From Fen-330 sp050008465 (lineage in GTDB: Bacteria > Acidobacteriota > Terriglobia > Bryobacterales > Bryobacteraceae), in assembly GCA_050008465.1 (NCBI GenBank), contig JBEKMO010000017.1, forward strand, positions 1 to 64,000: a stretch of DNA of 64,000 bases, read 5' to 3'. Shown here in pieces: positions 50,383-58,141 of the stretch. A program made the translations under genes and the position numbers. The notes under the pieces are model-generated. The model saw only the letters and a list, made by a program, of their open reading frames with translations, ran no database searches and was not told where the DNA came from. Every line of letters begins with the position of its first letter. The first letter of the stretch is position 1.

Positions 50383-51161
50383 GGCAAGGGGGCGTGATGG
50401 TTCACCGGCCCGGCGCCGCGCCCGAGTCCGGGGTTAGTGCGGATGGCCTCGGTGATGAAGGCTTTGGCGCGGGCGACTGCGGCCACCAGCGGCGTGCCGC
50501 GCGCCAACTCCGCGGCGATGGCGGCCGAATAGGTGCATCCGGTGCCATGGGTGTGCCGGGTCGGGATGCGCTCGGCGGGGAACTCGTGCCACTGGCCGGC
50601 GGCAAACAGCAGGTCGGTTGAGCACCCGCTCAGATGCCCGCCCTTGACCAGCACCGCCTGCGCCCCCATTGACGCCAGGCGCTCGGCGGCGCGCCGCATT
50701 CCGCCGGCGTCCTCGACCTCGATTCCCGTCAGTGCCGAGGCCTCCGCGAGGTTCGGCGTCAGCAGGTACGCGCGAGGAACCAGCCGCGTGGCGATGGCTT
50801 CGCGCGCCTCGGCCTCCACCAATGGCGCGCCGTGCTTGGAAATCATCACCGGATCGACCACCAGCGGAAAATCGAAATCGGCCGCCAGCGCGGCCACCGC
50901 CTCGACCAGCTCGCGGTTCCCGAGCGCACCCGTCTTGGCTGCCGCCGGCCGGATGTCCGCGAGCACCGCGCGGATCTGCTGCGTCACCAATTCGGCCGGC
51001 AGGCACTCCACCCGTTCCACTCCCAGCGTGTTCTGGACGGTGACCAGCGTGATGACCGCTTCGCCGTACACGCCGAATTGGTGGAAGGTCTTGAGATCCG
51101 CCTGGATGCCCGCCCCGCCACTGGGGTCCGAGCCGGCAATCGTCAGCGCGACAGGGATCAC
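50379..51161 (-). CDS. thiD: Hydroxymethylpyrimidine kinase / phosphomethylpyrimidine kinase
   Basis: ThiD phosphorylates HMP and HMP-P to HMP-PP in thiamine synthesis. The 260-residue sequence shows ALTIAGSDPSGGAGIQADLK, the MISKHGAPL region, LTPNLAEASALTG, and the C-terminal ATP/anion motif HTHGTGCTYSAAIAAEL. The start is the GTG at 51161, overlapping the stop of the upstream gene (GTGA); the open frame continues to 52547 as a shadow. No other thiamine gene is in the window. The neighbours are exported unknown proteins and an exporter. Confidence 0.93.
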   Translation of the reverse strand: MIPVALTIAGSDPSGGAGIQADLKTFHQFGVYGEAVITLVTVQNTLGVERVECLPAELVTQQIRAVLADIRPAAAKTGALGNRELVEAVAALAADFDFPLVVDPVMISKHGAPLVEAEAREAIATRLVPRAYLLTPNLAEASALTGIEVEDAGGMRRAAERLASMGAQAVLVKGGHLSGCSTDLLFAAGQWHEFPAERIPTRHTHGTGCTYSAAIAAELARGTPLVAAVARAKAFITEAIRTNPGLGRGAGPVNHHAPLP

Positions 51162-52498
51162 TCTGTCATTTTGACATTTCTGCGGACCGTTCCCACGGCG
51201 TTGACCAGCTCCACATCGACGGAATCGACCACCGAGGCGTTGCCCGTCACCGGGAAAACGGCCCGCAACGCAAACAGGCCGCCGGCATTGGCTGTCTGGA
51301 AGTGCTGGGCGAAGGCCGCCGCGCCATCCACGCGGATGGGGACCAGCACCTGGTCGGAGCGGTCGAGGAACGTGAAGACCAGTGGCCCCGCGGTGCGCGA
51401 ATTGTCGAAGCCGTTTACGGTCACCTCGAGGCTCCCCGTGCCACGGACAGCGCTTGCGGAGTCGATCATGACGGGCATGGCTGCCAGTTGGAGCGAAGCC
51501 TGATCGGTATGCGCACCCAGCAGCGCGGTGAAGATGATCGTGCCGGCGGTGGTACCGGTTTGGAAGGTAATCTCGGTGCTGGCGCCGAAGCGAGCCATGT
51601 CCTCGCCCCGCTGGACCGTGAAGGTGGCGGAGAGTCCCGGCGGCGCGAGGAAGCCCGCGCCCGGATCGCTGGGCCCGACGAACTCCATGCGTAGCTCGCC
51701 CGAGCCACTGGCCGGCGACGGCTCGGCAAGACGAATCGAGAGCCTGACCTGCTGGCCGCTGCTCGGCGCCTGCGGCTCGATGACGATTTGCGGCTTGGGC
51801 AACGGCGGCTCGGTGGCGGTCCCGAGCAGGCGGTACGTGGCGTGATTCACAGTGAGCAAGCCCTCGGCCGCTCCGGCTGCTTGCGGCTCCCACACCACGT
51901 CGAACTCGACCGACTGCTGCGACGCCAGCGTCAGCGGCGCGGAAATGCCGATCGGCCCGCGGAAGCCGGTCCCGCCGACTGCGAGCTGGCTGACGAGCAC
52001 CGGGTCGGTGTTCTGATTCTTGAGAACGAGCGTCCGCGACGCGCTCGAGCCCGACTGGATGCTTCCGAAATCCACAGCGCTCCCAGGCGCGAGCGCCACG
52101 TTGTCCAGCAGTACGGCGGGCGGCGCAAGTCCTGTGGCGAGCAGCAAGACGGATCCGCCGTTCACCTGGAGGTAGGCGCTGTGGCCGCCTGCTGCCACGG
52201 GCTGAAATCGTACCGTGAAATCCAACGGCGCTCCCGCGGACACACTCACCGGCAGATGCGGCGCGTTCACGAGCGAAAACCCGGCGCCGGCCGCCGAGAG
52301 CGTGTCCAGTTCCACCGCGGACGTCCCCGGATTCCGCAGGCGGAACGCCGTGTCCACCGAATCGCCAATCGCCACGGCTCCGATGCTGTAGTTGTCGATC
52401 ACGCGGCTCTCCGCGCCGCCCTGGACCACGTACAGCTCCAGTTGCGCAAGCAGCGAACAGGGTGCGAGCAAGAGCGCGGCGGCGAGGCGGGCGGTCAC
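51158..52498 (-). CDS. Exported choice-of-anchor-D type Ig-like protein
   Basis: The 446-residue protein starts at the GTG at 52498 with a signal peptide (ARLAAALLLAPCSLLAQLE). Two repeats of the choice-of-anchor D / HYDIN pattern follow: IGDSVDTAFRLRNPGTSAV with VSAGAPLDFTVRFQPVAAGG, and SGSSASRTLVLKNQNTDPVL with LASQQSVEFDVVWEPQAAGA. The second half has more beta-sandwich segments. Such domains bind protein partners outside the cell; function unknown. Both ends overlap neighbours by 4 bases (GTGA), so it sits in an operon with thiD. Confidence 0.72.
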   Translation of the reverse strand: MTARLAAALLLAPCSLLAQLELYVVQGGAESRVIDNYSIGAVAIGDSVDTAFRLRNPGTSAVELDTLSAAGAGFSLVNAPHLPVSVSAGAPLDFTVRFQPVAAGGHSAYLQVNGGSVLLLATGLAPPAVLLDNVALAPGSAVDFGSIQSGSSASRTLVLKNQNTDPVLVSQLAVGGTGFRGPIGISAPLTLASQQSVEFDVVWEPQAAGAAEGLLTVNHATYRLLGTATEPPLPKPQIVIEPQAPSSGQQVRLSIRLAEPSPASGSGELRMEFVGPSDPGAGFLAPPGLSATFTVQRGEDMARFGASTEITFQTGTTAGTIIFTALLGAHTDQASLQLAAMPVMIDSASAVRGTGSLEVTVNGFDNSRTAGPLVFTFLDRSDQVLVPIRVDGAAAFAQHFQTANAGGLFALRAVFPVTGNASVVDSVDVELVNAVGTVRRNVKMTE

Positions 52499-53220
52499 GG
52501 CGCCACCTCCGGCAACCGGTACAACTCGTTGCGATTCTCGAGCGCAAGCGCCAGGTGACCGCTCGCTTCCAGCAGCCTTACGCGTACCCAACCGTGCCCC
52601 AACCAGTCCATCCCCGCCGCCGCCGCGGGCAACTTGAAGCTACGCTCCGACCCATCCGTTCCGGCCAGCACGAGCTCTTTCCCGCGGGCGTAAAGGAGGC
52701 CGCCGTCCGGCAGCAGCAGCAACGGTTCGGCCGCATCCGGAGGCGCGGGCCTCACATCCGCCCCGATGATCCAAAGCTCGCCGTTCAGTCGCACCACCGC
52801 CGTGGGGCCTTCCGGGCTCCCGACCGCCACCACTTCACCCTCGGGTGGCGGCAGCAGCGCCGGCGCATTCCTTCCCACTCGAAACAACTCCTTGGTCTCG
52901 GGGTAATAGACCAGGGCGGCCGACCCGTTCGGCGAAAACCCGAACAGCGCCGGCCCGGCGGGCGCGGGCCACTCCACGGAACCGCCGCGGTCGCGCACTT
53001 CGAGCGAGCCATCTTTCTTGATCAGCACGAGGCCGCAGGAGCACGCCGCCGAGATCGCTTCCTCAGCCTCGGGCGCACCTACCAGGAAGTTCGCCGCCAC
53101 ACCGGAGAGCGGCCGCAGCCGGCGCTGGTCGTCCACGAAACAGCCGATCCGCGGCACTCCCAGTTGACCCGCGGCGGCGCCTGCCAGGAACAACAGGATC
53201 GCAATGGTTCGCATTCTCAT
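52495..53220 (-). CDS. Exported propeller-like protein of unknown function
   Basis: The 241-residue product has a signal peptide (RTIAILLFLAGAAAGQLG) and short repeats with a propeller-like look: SCGLVLIKKDGSLEVRDRGG, ALFGFSPNGSAALVYYPETK, GEVVAVGSPEGPTAVVRLNG and EPLLLLPDGGLLYARGKELV. No family is recognised. The ATG at 53220 overlaps the preceding stop (ATGA) and its own stop overlaps the next start (GTGA). Confidence 0.6.
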   Translation of the reverse strand: MRMRTIAILLFLAGAAAGQLGVPRIGCFVDDQRRLRPLSGVAANFLVGAPEAEEAISAACSCGLVLIKKDGSLEVRDRGGSVEWPAPAGPALFGFSPNGSAALVYYPETKELFRVGRNAPALLPPPEGEVVAVGSPEGPTAVVRLNGELWIIGADVRPAPPDAAEPLLLLPDGGLLYARGKELVLAGTDGSERSFKLPAAAAGMDWLGHGWVRVRLLEASGHLALALENRNELYRLPEVAP

Positions 53221-53795
53221 GGTTTGGAAATCGTGATCGTCGGTGCTCCGATCTGGAGACTGCTCGGTACTGTAGTGGTTTCGTGCTTGCCGCGAGCCGC
53301 CAGGCCCGTGGCAAACCCCGCGCCGACCGCGCTGCCCGCGATGAGCAGCACTAGCGGCCACTTCGACCGCGACTTGCCGCGTGCCACAACCGGCGCAGGC
53401 GCGCTCCTCTTTCCTGCCCCCTCGGAGAGCGTTTGCGACACCACTGTGCCCGCCCGCAGCCGCTCTTTCACCACCGTGACCCGAATCTGTAGCGGCCCGG
53501 GTTGCCGGTTCCAGCGGATCGGGGAGGTCGCGGCCCGGCCGTCCGGGCCGGTGGTGAGGATTTCCGACGCCAGGCCGCTCGAGAACACGCCTCCCGGCCC
53601 CTCGTCCGGCAGGCGCACGCTGACCACGGCGCCAGCCACGGGCTTTCCGATCTCGTCGGTGATCTCAAGCCTGAGGCCTGGACCGCGGGTCCCCGCGAAA
53701 CTCACCGCGCCCTCTCCCTGAAGGACGTGAATCTGCAACACCGTTCCCTGGAGAGCGAGCAGAGCCGCAAGCACAACGGCCAGCAGGGGGGTCAT
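53217..53795 (-). CDS. Exported Ig-like protein with C-terminal membrane helix
   Basis: The 192-residue protein starts at the ATG at 53795. A signal peptide (LLAVVLAALLALQGTV) is followed by a bacterial Ig-like (big-1 style) sandwich: RGPGLRLEITDEIGKPVAGA, VVSVRLPDEGPGGVFSSGL and GPLQIRVTVVKERLRAGTVV. A basic stretch (GKRSAP...GKSRSKW) and a second hydrophobic helix (PLVLLIAGSAVGAGFATGL) come next. This arrangement is recurrent in Acidobacteria. It is the first gene of the overlapping chain leading to thiD and the MFS gene. Confidence 0.6.
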   Translation of the reverse strand: MTPLLAVVLAALLALQGTVLQIHVLQGEGAVSFAGTRGPGLRLEITDEIGKPVAGAVVSVRLPDEGPGGVFSSGLASEILTTGPDGRAATSPIRWNRQPGPLQIRVTVVKERLRAGTVVSQTLSEGAGKRSAPAPVVARGKSRSKWPLVLLIAGSAVGAGFATGLAARGKHETTTVPSSLQIGAPTITISKP

Positions 53796-54091
53796 CGATA
53801 GTACTAGTGCCCCGGTGGTGGTAAGACTCTCACGGGGATGGTGGTAGGGCGGGCTATGGGGGTTGAGATGAGCCCGGCGGGAACGGCAACGGCGATGAAC
53901 TGGCGGGCGATCGGCTGTTATGTCCAGGAATGCGGCGGGGGCCGCCAACGCCAGTTCTACGGGATGGCGACGTCCAAGTGGATGGCTTCCGAGTCGACAG
54001 TGCGGAAACTAACGCCATGCGGAAACAGGCGCGTCAAGTACACGAGTACAACGAGCCTCAACGCAAACTGGAGCCACAAAAGGCTGGATTC

Positions 54092-55327
54092 CTAGGCAGA
54101 TGGTGCACAGTCTGAATCATCGTTCGGCTTCGAGTTTGTTTGCTTGTCCTTTTGGGCTCTAATGAACTCGCGGTTCATTTCTTCAACTTGCGCTCTCAGA
54201 TCCCGTGGAAACAGCTGAATTTCAATGCCACCTCCACTTAGGAGTTGGTCACCGAGTCCTCGGATGTTGGGGTTCGGATCAAGCATCCCGATGACGACAC
54301 GAGCCACTTTTCGGTCGATGAGCCGCTGGGCACAAGGAATCTTTGGATGCCCCCTGGTAGTGCAGGGTTCGAGCGTGGTGTACACGGTAGCCCCGGCGAT
54401 CAGATCGTCGGATAGCTTGTCATCCAAGGCGATATATTCCGCGTGAGACTTCAGAATTTCCCCGCGGTGAGCCTTGCTCAGAACTTCGCCGCTCTTAACG
54501 ACAACCGCACCAACCTTCGGATGTGGCCTTTCATCCTCAGGAACGCTCTTCAGTGCCTCCTCGATCGCCATCAGGGCGAAACGTCGGTCATCATCCGCCG
54601 CACCTGTCTTTGCGAGCTCTACGTGAGCATTGCCTGCAATCTTTTCGAGATCGAATCCGAGAAACTGAATAAACCTACTGGAGAGACTCTCCAACAACTT
54701 CTCAGTCATCTCCTCCTCTTCACGGCTCCACGCGGTTGAATGGTCATATCGGAGATTGCCGGACGGTTGCATGTAGATCAGCTTCGGGGCCCGCCAATCT
54801 TTCCAAAAGATGAACTCGTCAATCCCTTGGTCTGTCTTAAGGAGCTTTGAGAAGTCCTGTTTATCGCAAACTGCCTTAATCCACAGCTTTACTACATGCT
54901 TATTGCCATTGAGTAGGATGCTGAGGTGCGTTTTGGCCCAGTCGGCGGGGTGCTCTTTCAATCTCACCGAGTGCGCTATTCCAATCTGCAGCAGATCATT
55001 GAAAAGCCTGTGAAGTTCGGAACGAATGCCCGCGGACAATGCCTGCAGAAATGCATGAAAAATAGCCGCAGGAGTTCCGAGTTCATGATCCTTGTCGAAT
55101 TGTTGTGCGGCTGCAAGTCCGATGATCTTTCGATACGTGGCAAATGCGGACCTGAAGGGATCTAGATCAGTGTGTTTGTCAGCAGGATGAAGCTCGGCGA
55201 AGCACAATTTCTCAGTTACTTTGGCGCACTTCCAAACTCCTTCATCGAACATCTTTCGAACATGCTCGACAGGCGCAACTAAAGTCCCGGGGGTGATTGC
55301 TTTCCAGTCTTCGACCTTTTCAGGCAT
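54092..55327 (-). CDS. Protein with unknown N-terminal half and RibD-like cytidine deaminase domain
   Basis: The 411-residue protein ends in a zinc deaminase domain of the CMP/dCMP/RibD type: DDDRRFALMAIEEALKSVPE, HPKVGAVVVKSGEVLSKAHR, His295-Ala-Glu297 and Cys322/Cys332 in TTLEPCTTRGHPKIPC, then VARVVIGMLDPNPNIRGLG. The N-terminal ~240 residues are mainly helical, with no P-loop or other known motif visible. Riboflavin RibD is unlikely: the reductase half is missing and no rib gene is near. The gene is much more AT-rich than its surroundings, consistent with transfer, and has no operon partner. A nucleotide-depleting or base-editing role in defence is only a guess. Confidence 0.75.
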   Translation of the reverse strand: MPEKVEDWKAITPGTLVAPVEHVRKMFDEGVWKCAKVTEKLCFAELHPADKHTDLDPFRSAFATYRKIIGLAAAQQFDKDHELGTPAAIFHAFLQALSAGIRSELHRLFNDLLQIGIAHSVRLKEHPADWAKTHLSILLNGNKHVVKLWIKAVCDKQDFSKLLKTDQGIDEFIFWKDWRAPKLIYMQPSGNLRYDHSTAWSREEEEMTEKLLESLSSRFIQFLGFDLEKIAGNAHVELAKTGAADDDRRFALMAIEEALKSVPEDERPHPKVGAVVVKSGEVLSKAHRGEILKSHAEYIALDDKLSDDLIAGATVYTTLEPCTTRGHPKIPCAQRLIDRKVARVVIGMLDPNPNIRGLGDQLLSGGGIEIQLFPRDLRAQVEEMNREFIRAQKDKQTNSKPNDDSDCAPSA

Positions 55328-55625
55328 GCGTGTGACCCGATCGGGAACTCCCTTGCCGGAAATCTATCTGGAGCGGCGAGCGGTTCAACCGCATTGTGCC
55401 CGAGTGTTCCAGAGAGATCATGCGCTCCCTTCCGCTTTCACCTAGCATATTGTACCCTGGTCGCGGCGCATTCGGAAACTATCCACTTGACCGGGAAACG
55501 CCCGCAGCGGAGACGTGACAGCGCCGCCCGGTGTCTGTCGCGGAGTCCCCGTCTGCCCCGGAATCGGCTCAGCGGCACGTGATCTAACGCCTATGGTAGG
55601 GCGGGCCGCCTGCCCGACGCACGAT
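55328..55625. other. Intergenic region with a GTAGGGCGGGCC repeat
   Basis: About 300 bases between the divergent-facing ends of the deaminase and the FlgO/TPR gene hold no convincing gene. At 55593-55620 lies GGTAGGGCGGGCCGCCTGCC, a palindromic unit of the intergenic repeat family noted elsewhere. Confidence 0.4.
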
Positions 55626-56828
55626 CTACTTCGGATGCCTGGATTCCAAAGCCGCCTTCAACTGCCGGTAGGCGCCCTCTTCGTAGTTCAGCTTCACCCG
55701 CTCGAACCCGGTGCTGTTCGGGTCCGCCGCCCTCGGTCCGGTTTTCGCGAGGCAGCGGCCCAGCATCGTGGTGGCTTGGGCATCCTCCGGGTCGCGGTCC
55801 AGGACGGCGCGGAAGCTGTCGGCGGCAGCGGCGAAATCCCCCTGTTTCCACAGTGCGTACCCCACGTTGAAGTGGAAGTCGGGATCGGCCTGGTCGCCCT
55901 CCAGGGCTTTGCGGAAGTTCTCCAGCGCCGCCGGCAGATTGCGCTTGGATTGCGCCGCGCCAAGATTGTTGAACACCTCGTTCAGCGGCACCGATCCGGC
56001 AACCCGCTCGAAAGCGGCTTGGGCGCCCGCGTAGTCGCCGGTGTAGTATCGGCACAGCCCCAGCAGGAAGTTCGCCTCGAAGTAGCGCGGCGCCGCCGGC
56101 TGGACGCGCGCCAGCCAGTCCGCCGCGAGCCGGTATTCCTTCTTCGTCCAATACAGCCTCCCCAGCTCGAACCGCGGCTGCGGGAAGCGCTCGTCCAGCC
56201 GGACGGCCTGAGTGAAGTAGCGGTGCTTCTGCTCGTCGTTGGTTGCCAGCAACCCGCGCGTGTAATTCTCCATGGCGTCCAGGCGAACAGGCGGGCGCTC
56301 CTGGAGGAACTGCTCGGCGCTGGGCGTTGAGTCGGGCGCCAGAAAACGCAACACCTGCCAGGCCAGATGCGCCTGCAACTGCGCCAGATCCTCCAGGGCG
56401 CCGGATTCCATGAACTCGGGCCCCGTGCGCATCCGGGTCATGTCCAGCGTATACGCCGTCATGCGCACCGATCCGCGCGAGGCGGGCGCACCCGGGGTTT
56501 CCGGCGAGCCCGGCGCCGAGGTGACCTCGAACTCCCCGTAGACCACCTCGGAGGCATCCAGCGCCTCCGCCACCTTGATCACCGAAGCGTGCGTCAAGTG
56601 GGCCGTCGGCCGGATCGACAACCGCCGGTACACCTCTTCCCGGTCTTCCCGCTCTAACACCAGCAGGCCGCGCGAAAGCACCGCTTCGGAAATCGTATGC
56701 GAGATGCTCTCGCTGATCCAGTCCAGGTTGGCCGAGGCGGACTCATTAAAGAAAGGAAGAACCAAGACTGTGTCAGCCCAGCCTGGCAGGGCCACCGATA
56801 AAAGGGCAACGGGGAGGAGCCGCCGCAT
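55626..56828 (-). CDS. Exported TPR protein with an N-terminal FlgO/CsgG-like domain
   Basis: The 400-residue product has a signal peptide (LLPVALLSVALPGWADT), then VLVLPFFNESASANLDWISE, SISHTISEAVLSRGLLVLER and IKVAEALDASEVVYGEFEVT, the fold seen in FlgO and CsgG-type outer-membrane proteins. From about residue 190 there are TPR units: HRYFTQAVRLDERFPQPRFE, YFEANFLLGLCRYYTGDYAG, VFNNLGAAQSKRNLPAALEN and FHFNVGYALWKQGDFAAAAD. Such proteins work as scaffolds at the outer membrane. The gene lies upstream of miaA's promoter side in the reverse order, with 88 bases between them. Confidence 0.78.
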   Translation of the reverse strand: MRRLLPVALLSVALPGWADTVLVLPFFNESASANLDWISESISHTISEAVLSRGLLVLEREDREEVYRRLSIRPTAHLTHASVIKVAEALDASEVVYGEFEVTSAPGSPETPGAPASRGSVRMTAYTLDMTRMRTGPEFMESGALEDLAQLQAHLAWQVLRFLAPDSTPSAEQFLQERPPVRLDAMENYTRGLLATNDEQKHRYFTQAVRLDERFPQPRFELGRLYWTKKEYRLAADWLARVQPAAPRYFEANFLLGLCRYYTGDYAGAQAAFERVAGSVPLNEVFNNLGAAQSKRNLPAALENFRKALEGDQADPDFHFNVGYALWKQGDFAAAADSFRAVLDRDPEDAQATTMLGRCLAKTGPRAADPNSTGFERVKLNYEEGAYRQLKAALESRHPK

Positions 56829-56915
56829 CGACTAAACCTCAGTCTATCAGACGGCTCCTCGGAGTTTGGAGACCGGAAAGGCGGCCGTCGCGGCGTGGCC
56901 GGACGTCGCGGTAGT

Positions 56916-57863
56916 TCAGGTCTGCCGGTCCAGAAACTCACCTACCGCAGCCAGCGCGCACTCCTGCACTTCCGCGTCCCCTCCGAATCCGCGCAGCCAC
57001 CGCACCTCGGGATCGCGCCGGAACCAGGTCCACTGCCGCTTGGCATAACGGCGCGTATTCCGGCAGGCGTGGTAAATGGCTTCGGCGAGGGTCAGATCGC
57101 CCGCGATCACCTGCACCGCCTGGCGGTAGCCGTGCGCCTCGAGCGCCTTGCTCCGCTTGGGGTATCCCAACGCCAGAATCCCCCGGACCTCCTCGACCAG
57201 CCCTGCGTCGAACATCCGTGCGCAGCGCTCGTCCAGCCGCTGGTAGAGCGCGGTCCGCGGCGGGTCCAGCCCGAGCTTGAGCACCCGGAACCCTTCGAGT
57301 GCATCGCGCCGGTCCGCGAACCACGCCGAAAGCGGCCTGTGCGTCGCAAGGAGAACCTCGACCGCCCGAACGAGTTTCTGCACGTCGCCGGGATGGATCC
57401 TGGCCGCCGACGGCGGATCGAAGCGGGCCAGCGTGCGGTGCAGCCAGCCCGGACGCCTCGCCTCCCGGCGCGCGAGCCGTCCGCGCAGGGCTTCGTCGCG
57501 GGTGGGGCCGGGAAACAGGCCGTCGAGGAGCGCACGCAAGTAGAAACCTGTCCCTCCGGCAACCACCGGCAGGCGCCCGCGCCCCACGATTTCCCGCAGC
57601 ACCGGCCGCGCCGCCCGCGCGTATTCGCCCGCCGTAAATACCTGGTCCGGATTCAGGATGTCCAGCAGGTGATGCGGTACGTCCTGGCGCTCGCCTGGAA
57701 GGAGCTTGGCGGTCCCGATGTCCAAGTGGCGGTACACCTGGAGCGAGTCGCAGTTCACGACCTCTCCGCCGAAGTTCCCGGCGATACACAGGGCCAGCTC
57801 GCTTTTTCCCGCCCCCGTCGGCCCAACCACGGCGACCAGAGCAGCGGGTAACCGCTCCTCCAT
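56916..57863 (-). CDS. miaA: tRNA dimethylallyltransferase
   Basis: MiaA adds a dimethylallyl group to A37 of tRNAs reading UNN codons. The 315-residue protein has the P-loop VGPTGAGKSELAL, the NCDSLQVYRHLDIGTAK segment with catalytic Asp, HHLLDI, VAGGTGFYLRALLDGLF and C-terminal NTRRYAKRQWTWFRRD, where the tRNA-binding arginines lie. The ATG is near the edge of a 280-base non-coding region. Length is normal for the family (300-320 aa). Confidence 0.95.
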   Translation of the reverse strand: MEERLPAALVAVVGPTGAGKSELALCIAGNFGGEVVNCDSLQVYRHLDIGTAKLLPGERQDVPHHLLDILNPDQVFTAGEYARAARPVLREIVGRGRLPVVAGGTGFYLRALLDGLFPGPTRDEALRGRLARREARRPGWLHRTLARFDPPSAARIHPGDVQKLVRAVEVLLATHRPLSAWFADRRDALEGFRVLKLGLDPPRTALYQRLDERCARMFDAGLVEEVRGILALGYPKRSKALEAHGYRQAVQVIAGDLTLAEAIYHACRNTRRYAKRQWTWFRRDPEVRWLRGFGGDAEVQECALAAVGEFLDRQT

Positions 57864-58141
57864 CGCATACCAGTCTAGCCTGATTCTGACAACGGACCGC
57901 TCCCTGGCGGCAGCGGCTCGGCTACGATGTCCCGTACCTGCCGGCGCTTACCGAGCCGCGCGCGCCAGCAAGCGGTCGGCAGTTACGCGGGACCGGAACA
58001 GTGCCACACGCGATTGAGGTCGCGCGCGCCTCCAGGCCGGCCGTTCTGCGGTTCAGGACCCATAACGGCTATACTGAAACAGAGAGGGTTTGGACGCTCA
58101 ATTGGGGTCTTTCTATCCCCATGCGAGGAAATCGAGTCTCC

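Noticed and set aside
51162..52547. The thiD frame continues upstream to 52547, giving a 722-residue ORF
   Set aside because: It is the antiphase of the choice-of-anchor-D gene; ThiD similarity begins only at 51161.
53838..54095. 85-codon plus-strand frame between the Ig-like gene and the deaminase gene
   Set aside because: No ribosome binding site, no domain, low-complexity mix of residues; not supported as a gene.
54092..55327. Assignment of the deaminase as riboflavin RibD or as the known P-loop anti-phage dCTP deaminase
   Set aside because: The reductase half of RibD and the N-terminal P-loop of the known defence enzyme are both absent.
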